Assembly: GCA_947631865.1 (NCBI GenBank) | Contig: CANRNF010000017.1 | Coordinates: 1-45,203 of the forward strand | DNA: 45,203 bases | Source: an uncultured Oscillospiraceae bacterium | GTDB lineage: Bacteria > Bacillota > Clostridia > Oscillospirales > Oscillospiraceae | Reading direction: 5' to 3' | Shown here: piece by piece, positions 28,674 through 35,744 of the stretch | Layout: every line of letters starts with the position of its first letter | How positions within the stretch are numbered: the first letter of the stretch is position 1 | The notes under the pieces: generated by a model | Told to the model about the DNA's origin: nothing | Seen by the model: only the letters and a program-made list of their open reading frames with translations | Databases searched by the model: none | Position numbers and translations under genes: made by a program

Positions 28674-30488
28674 CTATTCCAGCATGTCGATGTATTCTTC
28701 CAGCATATCGCTGTAGCGGCTCTCGATGACGCACTGCTTGGCCAGGTCCACGTCGTCCGTGATGATGTTGTCCACGTTCAGTTCGATCATGTTTTCGATA
28801 CTTCTGCGGGTGTTGACCGTCCACACATACAGCTGCTTTCCCGCGTTGTGCGCCTGGGTGACCAGCTGGCGCGTCACGCTCACCGCTTCCACGCTGAGAT
28901 GGTCGGCCGCTGACAGCGCGCCGACGTTTCCATAGGCAAAGCGCATCACATAGACCGTGGTGATGGTCTCGTCATAGGCCTTCACGTTTTCCAGCACCCG
29001 GTAGGACTGGCTCGTCACCACGCACTCGTCCTCCATCTCCGCTGCGCGGATGGCGTCCACCACGGCCCGCTCCAGATCCCGCTCATGGCCGGTGGGCTTC
29101 AGCTCGATGTTGAGTTTCACCCCATTCTCCCCGGCGAACGCCAGGACCTCCGCGAGGAGCGGTATCCTCTCGCCCGCGTGCTCCGCGCCGAAACGGACGC
29201 CGGCGTCAAGAGCCGCGATCTGCTCATACGTCATATCCCACACGTTCGCGTCCACCCCTGTGACCCGCTTCAAATTCCCGTCATGGGCCACCACCAGCTG
29301 TCCGTCCCCGCTCTGCTGCACATCCAGCTCGATCCAGTCCGCCCCCAGCTCCGCCGCCCCATAAAAGGCGGACATCGTGTTCTCCGGATAATTGGCCGAG
29401 GCGCCCCGGTGGGCCGTGATCTCAGCGGCGTGCAGATACTCCACCTCCGGGCCGGACCTGCCGGCGGCCGCCTGCAGCAGGATCGCCAGGCCGCCCGCGG
29501 CGATGACGGCCACGGCGGCCGCCTTCAGCACCCGGCTTCCCAGCGGCCGGGCGGACGGGACAGGCGCCTCGGGCACAGGGACCGAGGGGGCGCTCTCGCC
29601 GGCACGCTCCCTGTTGCGAAGGTATAGAAGACCGGCGCAGCCATATGCCGCCGGAACGGCAAGCGCCAGCGTGAGCGCCAGGGTCAGCATGACCGCGGAC
29701 CATATGGCGGCGGCTCCCAGCCAATCCAGGCCGGACACGCGGGTCATCACCCCGCCCAGACCCTTCGCCAGCGCTGTCAGCGCCAGCAGCGCCGCCGCTG
29801 AGACCGCCGCATACACGCCCTCGGCGGCGAGCATCCATGCCAGGTCATGCAGACGGCGCCCTCTGCGCAGCAGGGCGCATCTCTTTCCCGCGCTGTGAAA
29901 ACTGCAGCCCTCCAGCGTGAAGCTGACAGCCGTGTATACCCAATGCGCGCCCAGCACCAGGAGCACGAGGATGGCTCCTCCCGCCGCCAGCACCAGCGAG
30001 GGACGCCGCGCCAGATAGTCCTTGACCGGCGCCGGCACAGATACCGCCATGAAGAACACAGCCGCTGTCCCCAGATGTACAAAGGGCGCCGTCAGCAGGA
30101 CGAGGGGCACAAGGGGCAGGTTTTTCGGCCGGAACGCCCTCCCGGCGTTTTGCAGCGCGAAGCGCAGCACCTGCGTCGGCCGTACCCGCCTTCCCTGCAT
30201 GGACTGGGCCAGCAGAAATGCGACGGCGCCCACATCGATCAGCATGGCGCCCGACACCGCGGTCAGGCTGACGCATGCGGCCAGCAGGGTGATGGGCTCC
30301 CGGAGAAATCGGTAGACATTTTCATGGGTCAGATATGGATGTCCCGACCAGCGCATCGCCAAAGCAAAGCTGCCGGACAGGAGCGGAACGAGGACCAGGG
30401 CGGCCGCCAGCTTATAGACCAGCTCAAACACCAGAGCGGTCCTCCAGTTGCCCATGACACGACCCGCGTCCGTCTTCCAGCGCCGCAC
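28674..30488 (-). CDS. Glycerophosphodiester phosphodiesterase with N-terminal membrane domain
   Basis: A ~604-residue protein. The first ~310 residues hold about seven hydrophobic helices (the GPDPase membrane domain). After a Pro/Ala-rich linker, residues ~345-600 form a GDPD catalytic TIM barrel with ITAHRGASANYPENT, WIELDVQQSGDGQLVVAHD and the Glu of LNIELKPTG, the metal-binding and catalytic residues of the family. It should hydrolyse glycerophosphodiesters, or lipid headgroups or teichoic-acid-like material, outside or at the membrane. GGGAGG lies 8 nt before a GTG at 30488, which I prefer; an ATG at 30515 gives 9 more residues but overlaps TATAAT-like sequence and lacks a ribosome site. 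It is transcribed towards the trp leader. Confidence 0.88.
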   Translation of the reverse strand: MRRWKTDAGRVMGNWRTALVFELVYKLAAALVLVPLLSGSFALAMRWSGHPYLTHENVYRFLREPITLLAACVSLTAVSGAMLIDVGAVAFLLAQSMQGRRVRPTQVLRFALQNAGRAFRPKNLPLVPLVLLTAPFVHLGTAAVFFMAVSVPAPVKDYLARRPSLVLAAGGAILVLLVLGAHWVYTAVSFTLEGCSFHSAGKRCALLRRGRRLHDLAWMLAAEGVYAAVSAAALLALTALAKGLGGVMTRVSGLDWLGAAAIWSAVMLTLALTLALAVPAAYGCAGLLYLRNRERAGESAPSVPVPEAPVPSARPLGSRVLKAAAVAVIAAGGLAILLQAAAGRSGPEVEYLHAAEITAHRGASANYPENTMSAFYGAAELGADWIELDVQQSGDGQLVVAHDGNLKRVTGVDANVWDMTYEQIAALDAGVRFGAEHAGERIPLLAEVLAFAGENGVKLNIELKPTGHERDLERAVVDAIRAAEMEDECVVTSQSYRVLENVKAYDETITTVYVMRFAYGNVGALSAADHLSVEAVSVTRQLVTQAHNAGKQLYVWTVNTRRSIENMIELNVDNIITDDVDLAKQCVIESRYSDMLEEYIDMLE

Positions 30489-30668
30489 CTCGTTCACCTC
30501 CCATCCGGATACCATTATATACCACTCGGAGCAAAATGGGGGAGACAGTTTGCAAAAAAACGCAGCAGCGGCTGGAGAGAACGACCGTCATGCAAAGGCC
30601 TCTCCCGGTTCTAACCCCATGCCCCCGCCGCATAGACTGTGGCAAGTAAACGCAGCGGGGTGGTATGA

Positions 30669-30800
30669 GTGCGAGAGGATATCGAACAGCGGGCCCGGGA
30701 CCTGGCCCTTTACATCGTGGAGAACAACGCTACTGTCCGGGACGCGGCGTCCCACTTCCGGGTCAGCAAGAGCACGGTGCATGCGGTTATAACAAAATAG
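30669..30800 (+). pseudogene. spoIIID: Truncated SpoIIID-like sporulation regulator fragment
   Basis: A GTG-started frame of 43 codons (VREDIEQRARDLALYIVENN, then TVRDAASHFRVSKSTVHAV, ITK, stop) matches the first half of SpoIIID, a small DNA-binding regulator active in the mother cell during sporulation. The helix-turn-helix VSKSTVH is intact, but family members run about 80-93 residues and keep a basic C-terminal helix that is absent here; the stop at 30798-30800 comes where the sequence stops resembling the family. GGGGTGG lies 6 nt before the GTG, and a CATAGACT string at about 30634 could be a remnant of a sporulation-sigma -10. I read it as a cut or decayed copy, but a short functional protein is possible. 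Confidence 0.7.
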
Positions 30801-30825
30801 AACGGTTTGTATGGAGCATCACATA

Positions 30826-30870
30826 ACGAAAATCACCTGCACGAACTTGTTGCAGGCGATTTTCGTCTTT
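30826..30870 (+). terminator. Terminator after the SpoIIID-like fragment
   Basis: ACGAAAATCACCTGCA at 30826-30841 pairs with TGCAGGCGATTTTCGT at 30851-30866 with a single mismatch, followed by CTTTT. It fits the end of the plus-strand SpoIIID-like transcript. Confidence 0.75.
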
Positions 30871-31044
30871 TAAGGTCAATGCAACCGGATTAATTATCCC
30901 TTGTGGAACCGTCACCTACTGGTTGGTTTTGTCAGCAGTGGAAAGCCGACCGACTAGCGAATGCCTTGATCGGTAGGCCAGTGATGCCGACAGATAACCT
31001 TGCATGCGCGGCCATGACGGTGACCCTTGCCGACCTGCTGAAGA
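30871..31044. other. Unassigned scar sequence
   Basis: Open in one plus-strand frame (from about 30903: TGWFCQQWKADRLANALIG, then RPVMPTDNLACAAMTV) but I recognise no family, it has no ribosome site, and it runs into the methyltransferase remnant and then antisense to YeiH. It may be leftover from the recombination that brought the neighbouring sequences together. Confidence 0.3.
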
Positions 31045-31229
31045 AACGATATGTTCCCGCCGGCGGCATATGTGGAGACGGTTGTCCTTCTTTCCAAGGG
31101 CGAATCGACTCAAAAAGAATCCGTGTAGAGTTCCCGCTGGACGATATGGAGATTACAGCGTTCCGGGAGAAAGCCACCTATCCGCAGATCAATGAATATG
31201 TGCTTGAGCAGACGGGATTGAAGGTATCA
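31045..31229 (+). pseudogene. Frameshifted C-terminal remnant of RlmD/RumA-type 23S rRNA methyltransferase
   Basis: In one frame from 31045 the translation reads NDMFPPAAYVETVVLLSKGE, the typical end of RumA/RlmD methyltransferases (DMFPRTxHVETVVLLSK). That frame then stops; in the next frame the extension GRIDSKRIRVEFPLDDMEI and [19 protein letters not shown] continues, matching the C-terminal tail found on Firmicutes copies. A one-base indel near 31090-31100 therefore breaks the gene. The N-terminal catalytic part is missing (a stop lies at 31039-31041), and homology ends at LKVS, exactly where the stop codon of the convergent YeiH gene lies. I read this as gene debris at an island junction. 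Confidence 0.65.
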
Positions 31230-32270
31230 AAGTCCCAACAGCGACTGAAGGCCAAGGCTGACAGAAGCAATTGCGACCCAGCAGCAAAACCCCAGAAAAA
31301 TAGGCCGTCCACCGGTTCGAATCAGTTTGATCAGGTCAGTATTCAAACCGACTGCGGCCATCGCCATCACGACAAAAAACTTACTGACCTGCTTCAAGAA
31401 AGAGAACACCGTATTGGCCGCTGCCAACATTTGCCCCGTAAAAACACTGGTCAAAACCGTAGTGAGCACAGACGCCAGCACAAAACAGACTACGAACATC
31501 GGCAGGAGAGATTTCAGTTTGACTGCCTCCCCTTTCCCCTCTTTCCGGGCACGCAGCAGGGAAAGCACCAGCGTGATTGGAATGATGGCAAGTGTACGCG
31601 TCAGTTTGACGATAGTGGCATATTCCAGCACTGCGCCGCCAGTTCCGTGCAGGGTATCCCAGGTAGATGCCGCTGCGGTCACAGAAGATGTATCGTTAAT
31701 AGCCGTACCGGCAAACAAACCAAAGCTCTCATTGGAAAGACCTAATACACTGCCCAAGCTGGGGAAAATAATGGCTGCAATGACATTAAACAAAAAGATC
31801 ACTGAAATAGCCTGAGCAATCTCGTCGTCGTTAGCTCCAATAACAGGAGCAGTGGCAGCAACCGCAGAACCGCCGCAGATAGAGGAACCTACGCCCACCA
31901 AAGTAGCGGTTCTGGCCGGGATCTTCAAAAGCCGCTGCAAAATAAAGGCCACAACAAGGGATGTGGTGATCGTGGCGATAATGACCGGTAGTGATGCGCT
32001 TCCGATTTTCCCCACAGTCACCAAATTCAACCCAAAGCCTAACAAAACCACGGCCGCCTGGAGAATTCTTTTAGAGACAAAGGATACGCCCCACTTTGCC
32101 TTTTCACCCACTGGGCGCATCAAGGCCACGATCATTCCCGCTAGAATTGCCAACACCGGCGCACCCATGACTTCCAGTGGCTCTATATACCGAACAATCA
32201 ACCAGGCGGGTACCGCAATCAAAAGACATACTCCAATCCCTGGAATCAACTTCATGGCATCTGTTTTCAT
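31227..32270 (-). CDS. YeiH/UPF0324 family membrane transporter (putative sulfate/sulfite exporter)
   Basis: A 347-residue polytopic membrane protein of the conserved-hypothetical-698 (UPF0324, YeiH) family with about ten hydrophobic segments. Family landmarks include [22 protein letters not shown] and [15 protein letters not shown]. Relatives are annotated as putative sulfate exporters, and some lie beside sulfonate-degradation genes where they are proposed to remove sulfite or sulfate. Start ATG 32270 follows GGAGGAA. It lies 165 nt behind the UxaA-type lyase gene; two hairpins sit in that gap. Its stop overlaps the edge of a methyltransferase remnant, marking the end of the cluster. The transported ion cannot be read from sequence alone. 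Confidence 0.85.
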   Translation of the reverse strand: MKTDAMKLIPGIGVCLLIAVPAWLIVRYIEPLEVMGAPVLAILAGMIVALMRPVGEKAKWGVSFVSKRILQAAVVLLGFGLNLVTVGKIGSASLPVIIATITTSLVVAFILQRLLKIPARTATLVGVGSSICGGSAVAATAPVIGANDDEIAQAISVIFLFNVIAAIIFPSLGSVLGLSNESFGLFAGTAINDTSSVTAAASTWDTLHGTGGAVLEYATIVKLTRTLAIIPITLVLSLLRARKEGKGEAVKLKSLLPMFVVCFVLASVLTTVLTSVFTGQMLAAANTVFSFLKQVSKFFVVMAMAAVGLNTDLIKLIRTGGRPIFLGFCCWVAIASVSLGLQSLLGL

Positions 32271-32350
32271 AGTACTTCCTCCCTGTAATTCATGCAAATA
32301 CAAATGACGTTTGTCTCCGAACAAAGCAAATAAATATTCTGCCATTTTGC

Positions 32351-32430
32351 AAAGCCCCATGCATCCCCAATGAGAGATGCATGGGACTTTGTCTACGGTC
32401 TGAAACAGCCGCCAGAACATATCTGGCGGC
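32351..32430 (-). terminator. Two hairpins between the lyase and exporter genes
   Basis: First pair AAAG(C)CCCATGCATC 32351-32365 with GATGCATGGG(A)CTTT 32376-32390, and second a perfect GCCGCCAGA 32408-32416 with TCTGGCGGC 32422-32430. On the minus strand neither ends in a strong U-run, so they may reduce rather than stop transcription into the exporter gene, or stabilise the lyase mRNA end. Confidence 0.5.
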
Positions 32431-32435
32431 TATTT

Positions 32436-33593
32436 TCACACAGTATAGCCCAATCTCGTGACCGCAGTCTCGGTATCTCCCAATACTTCGGCTGTAGTCA
32501 GCCTGCCGCAGCACACATCGATCATACTGTCGTAAAGTACGGCAGCTGCCTCGTCAAGGCTCGTTCCGAGGGTCATAACGCCGGAAATATCCACATCAAT
32601 GTTGTCACCATAGGTTTCCAGCGTTCTGGCATTGCCGGTAACTTTGATCGTAGGCGTTACGGGGGAGCCGATGGGATTGCCCTTCCCGGTGGAAAAAATG
32701 ATCACCTGACATCCTATGCTGGTAAGAGACGTCGTGTTCTCAACACCACCAGGCGAGGCGTCCATTAAAGTGAGTCCCTTGTGCGTCACTTTTCCATTGT
32801 ATGTAATAAGGTCTTGTATGGGTCTCGTCCCACCTTTTTCTACCGCGCCGAGCGCCTTTTCTTCGATCGTGGAAAGGCCGCCTTTTATATTGTCCGGCGC
32901 AGGATTCGTCCCTTTAATATCCACGCCAATGCTGATGATATAATCCTCATACCACTTGATGGCATCAACGATACGCTGACCGAGCTCAGGCGTAACGGCC
33001 CTGGCGCGAAGCGAGTCCTCCGCACCCATCCATTCCGTGGTCTCGGACAGCACGACCCTCCCGTCAAGATCAATGAGTTTGTCGGCTATCATGCCGGTCA
33101 CAGGATTGCTGATGAGTCCGGACACCGCATCGGATCCGCCACACTCCACACCGAGCATGAGCTCACTCACCGACACCTTGATGCGTTCTAGCATAGAAGC
33201 CTTGATCACGAAGTTCTTTGCATAACGGGTAGCAACTGCGGTTGTCTCGATCGTACCGCCGCACTCGTCACAGGAGCAGACGACTACTTCTTTGCCGGAT
33301 TCTCTTATGATATCCGCAATTTGCCCCGCGATCACAGGTTCCATCGATACTACAACGGCGGCAAATACGTTGGGGTTGGCACCAATGCCGCCCAATGTAG
33401 CGATATGCTGCTGCAGATCCGCGCCGACCTCCCCTCTTCCGAAGCACGGACAAACCACAACTGTCCCATTCACATAAGCGTTTACTCTTCGAGCGATGAA
33501 GTTGCTGTTATCCATGGCACTTATGACCGCCACATGGTTGCGGATGCCATAAGTACCGTTGGCCCGCGCGTATCCCATGAAATAGTCCTTCAT
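32436..33593 (-). CDS. UxaA-family lyase, large subunit (SuyB/altronate dehydratase-like)
   Basis: A 385-residue protein of the altronate dehydratase/galactarate dehydratase C-terminal family. Signatures are MGYARANGTYGIRNHVAVI, LGVECGGSDAVSGL and GNPIGSPVTPTIKVTGN; cysteines in VVVCPCFGRGE and CSCDECGG could bind metal or a cluster. The family splits off water from sugar acids (altronate, galactarate) or, as SuyB, sulfite from sulfolactate to leave pyruvate. The SAF partner is encoded directly upstream as a separate gene with a 4-nt ATGA overlap, the arrangement of SuyA-SuyB as well as of some split dehydratases. The exporter downstream favours the sulfonate reading. ATG 33593 is chosen for this overlap; an extension to 33668 has no support. 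Confidence 0.85.
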   Translation of the reverse strand: MKDYFMGYARANGTYGIRNHVAVISAMDNSNFIARRVNAYVNGTVVVCPCFGRGEVGADLQQHIATLGGIGANPNVFAAVVVSMEPVIAGQIADIIRESGKEVVVCSCDECGGTIETTAVATRYAKNFVIKASMLERIKVSVSELMLGVECGGSDAVSGLISNPVTGMIADKLIDLDGRVVLSETTEWMGAEDSLRARAVTPELGQRIVDAIKWYEDYIISIGVDIKGTNPAPDNIKGGLSTIEEKALGAVEKGGTRPIQDLITYNGKVTHKGLTLMDASPGGVENTTSLTSIGCQVIIFSTGKGNPIGSPVTPTIKVTGNARTLETYGDNIDVDISGVMTLGTSLDEAAAVLYDSMIDVCCGRLTTAEVLGDTETAVTRLGYTV

Positions 33594-33862
33594 TCGTTGT
33601 GCCCCCCTCTTCGACTGCCGATATTGTGCACATGCATCCAGCCGCCTTTTGGCGTATCCTTTGTGCATCTGCCTATGATCTGTCCATACTTATAGACCAG
33701 ATCTCCCTCTTGAAAATCCGTCAGCGCGACCTTATGCCCGAAGGGAACGTTTTCCGTTACCTCGACCGAGAGATCGTCAAATGTAAGCACATCTCCAGGC
33801 ACTGCGTCAAAGAGAACCACTGCTATATTATCCTTCTCATTCAAAAGAAAGCTTCTTTTCAT
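33590..33862 (-). CDS. SAF-domain small subunit of UxaA/SuyA-type lyase
   Basis: A 90-residue SAF-domain protein: NIAVVLFDAVPGDVLTF, then VPFGHKVALTDFQEGDLVYKYGQIIG, and the ending GGWMHVHNIGSRRG typical of the N-terminal module of altronate dehydratases and of SuyA. It would combine with the large subunit downstream, whose start codon it overlaps. Upstream GGGGAG serves as ribosome site. The protein is too small to be an enzyme alone; substrate specificity rests with the complex. Confidence 0.85.
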   Translation of the reverse strand: MKRSFLLNEKDNIAVVLFDAVPGDVLTFDDLSVEVTENVPFGHKVALTDFQEGDLVYKYGQIIGRCTKDTPKGGWMHVHNIGSRRGGHNE

Positions 33863-33878
33863 ATTCTATCCGCTCCCC

Positions 33879-35063
33879 TCAAAGGTGCCTGTCGATGCCG
33901 TAAACTTCCCGAATTCGCTCCTCGATCTCCAGCGCGCAGGGCGCGCAACCGTCGATCAGATGGACGTGATCGTTTGTTTCGGCTTCTTTCTTGCCCATAC
34001 CATGGCTGCATCTTCCGAGATAGAAAAAGTTTTTATACTCTTTACAGTCCGGCTTCCCAGAGCCACATTTTATCTGCAGTCCGTCAAATTTCTCAAGGTC
34101 ACCGCTGTTTTTGAGTCTGTTCAGCGCTATCACAAGAGAATTCGTGCAGCCGCTGCACGCGTTGTCCGTATACAGCTCCACGCCATCATAGGAACCTACG
34201 TCGGTGTTCGCGCTTTTGAATTTGCGCGTGATTTCTTCGATCTGGACGCCAAGCACATCGATGTCATCCAGCATATAGCTGCCCTGTCCCATCTGCGCGG
34301 CCAGGCAGACATGTTTTACCTCTTCCGGGTTTATCTGGGCGATTGCCATAGCCACTCCGTCTATCGCGACCGAGTTTTCTCCGACCATGATGATATCAAG
34401 CGGAACGGGAATCCCCTCTGCCGGTCCCATGCCCTCCTGCCCAATGAGGCCGTCTACAACCGTGATCATCTTCGGCAGCACCAGTTGAAAATCCGCGATA
34501 CATTGGTGAAGCTCAGTGGCATGAAAGTACCGCTTATGCTTAGGCGATACGGCCCCTTTCATATTCTTGACGGCGCAGGTGAACACGCACTGCACATGGG
34601 TCTTGATGACAGGGACATTGATCACGAGATCGTAACCAAAGAGGCCTTCAGACAGTTGAACCTCCTTGAGCCATACCGCATCCGGAATTGCCACGGTACG
34701 CATGGGGCAAGTGTTCATGTCAACAAGCTTGACTCCGTATTGGTCGGCAATCTTTTCGATGCCGACATGCCGGAATATGACCGACGTTCCAATGTGAACG
34801 GTTCCGCAGCCCTCCGCGATGGTAATATCCTGAACGCCGGCCTCCCTGAGGAGCTGTATCAGTCCTTCCAGAACTGAATTTGAAGTGACAGCTCCCTCTT
34901 GCGGGTTAAGGTCACCGGTGTAGTTGGGTTTAAGCATGATCCTCTGCCCTGGTTTTACAAAGCTCTCGATCCCACCCAACCGGTCAAATGCCTCTTTTAT
35001 AGTTTCTTTGCAGCTCCGGCTCCCGCGTCGGGAGATGGATACACAATAATTTTTCTCGCTCAT
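33879..35063 (-). CDS. DUF362 domain protein with cysteine-rich C-terminal tail
   Basis: A 394-residue protein of the DUF362 family: KPGQRIMLKPNYTG, an EGCGTVHIGTSVIFRHVGI region, DLVINVPVIKTHVQ, CAVKNMKGAVSPKHK and DVVDGLIGQEGMGP-like sequence. The last ~110 residues carry cysteines in NACSGCTN, IKCGSGKPDCKE, GRCSHG and DGCAPCALEI, which could bind an iron-sulfur cluster or zinc, though the classic CxxCxxCxxxC ferredoxin spacing is not seen. The biochemical role of DUF362 proteins is poorly known. ATG 35063 is preceded by AAGGAGG. It lies between the cyclase and lyase genes in a run of same-strand, tightly packed genes, so it likely takes part in the same pathway. Confidence 0.8.
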   Translation of the reverse strand: MSEKNYCVSISRRGSRSCKETIKEAFDRLGGIESFVKPGQRIMLKPNYTGDLNPQEGAVTSNSVLEGLIQLLREAGVQDITIAEGCGTVHIGTSVIFRHVGIEKIADQYGVKLVDMNTCPMRTVAIPDAVWLKEVQLSEGLFGYDLVINVPVIKTHVQCVFTCAVKNMKGAVSPKHKRYFHATELHQCIADFQLVLPKMITVVDGLIGQEGMGPAEGIPVPLDIIMVGENSVAIDGVAMAIAQINPEEVKHVCLAAQMGQGSYMLDDIDVLGVQIEEITRKFKSANTDVGSYDGVELYTDNACSGCTNSLVIALNRLKNSGDLEKFDGLQIKCGSGKPDCKEYKNFFYLGRCSHGMGKKEAETNDHVHLIDGCAPCALEIEERIREVYGIDRHL

Positions 35064-35072
35064 GATGCCTCC

Positions 35073-35744
35073 TTAATCACACACGGCTACCATGCGCGTA
35101 AAGGCTCCTGATGCTTGACGCATCTTCAAAGGCAGGCAAACCGTATGAAAGCGATTGCATGGAATGGAAGAAAGATTCATCACGCACTCGATGATCGGGA
35201 TCTCGTTCTCACAGAGCAGAACCACATGCGCGGGCTTATTCTTCTCGCGGGGGTCATCTACTGTATAGGAATCCGTCGCAACCATGCGTATATTTTTTGA
35301 TGCTAGATAACGCGCCGCGTCTTCCGTGAGGTAAGGCGCGCGGGAATAAGATGTATCGTAATACTTTTTGTGGCAGCCGGTGTCGATGATTACAAGATCA
35401 CCAAGCTGTATCACTCCATCCACACGCTCTGCTCCACGTATGTCGTCCGCAGTTATGACGCCGTACTCTTCCCGCGGAAGATGCAGCAGCTGCGTGTTCA
35501 CCATGAAGAAAAACTCAGGCGGATACTGATCAATATCTTTCCCGTAATAGTTAAAATGAGCAGGAGCGTCAATATGTGTAGCTACATGCGTGCAAATTGT
35601 GTACTCCTCCATCTTGTTTGTAAATCCGCGTTCCTGCTGCTCCTCAAGGGACGGCGTCAGGATGTATCGCAGTTTCGTTTCCGGTGCAGATTTGGGTTTT
35701 GGCATCTGCGCGTGGATCTCTGTGGTCAAATCAATGATCGTCAT
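35073..35744 (-). CDS. Cyclase family protein (metal-dependent hydrolase, kynurenine-formamidase fold)
   Basis: A 223-residue protein starting MTIIDLTTEIH, with the family motif HVATHIDAPAHF (HxxTHxDxPxH), where the His and Asp residues bind metal, and later LVIIDTGCHKKY and MVATDSYTVDDP. Relatives hydrolyse N-formylkynurenine, isatin or cyclic lactone/lactam-like amides. No kynurenine-pathway genes lie nearby, so here it may open a ring or amide in the cluster's own substrate. Its start overlaps the MmgE/PrpD stop by 4 nt and DUF362 follows after 9 nt. Confidence 0.87.
   Translation of the reverse strand: MTIIDLTTEIHAQMPKPKSAPETKLRYILTPSLEEQQERGFTNKMEEYTICTHVATHIDAPAHFNYYGKDIDQYPPEFFFMVNTQLLHLPREEYGVITADDIRGAERVDGVIQLGDLVIIDTGCHKKYYDTSYSRAPYLTEDAARYLASKNIRMVATDSYTVDDPREKNKPAHVVLLCENEIPIIECVMNLSSIPCNRFHTVCLPLKMRQASGAFTRMVAVCD

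Noticed and set aside
30903..31745. 280-codon plus-strand frame across the scar zone
   Set aside because: Only the stretch 31045-31229 resembles a family (methyltransferase tail, partly in another frame); the remainder is unrecognised or antisense to YeiH, and no ribosome site precedes it.
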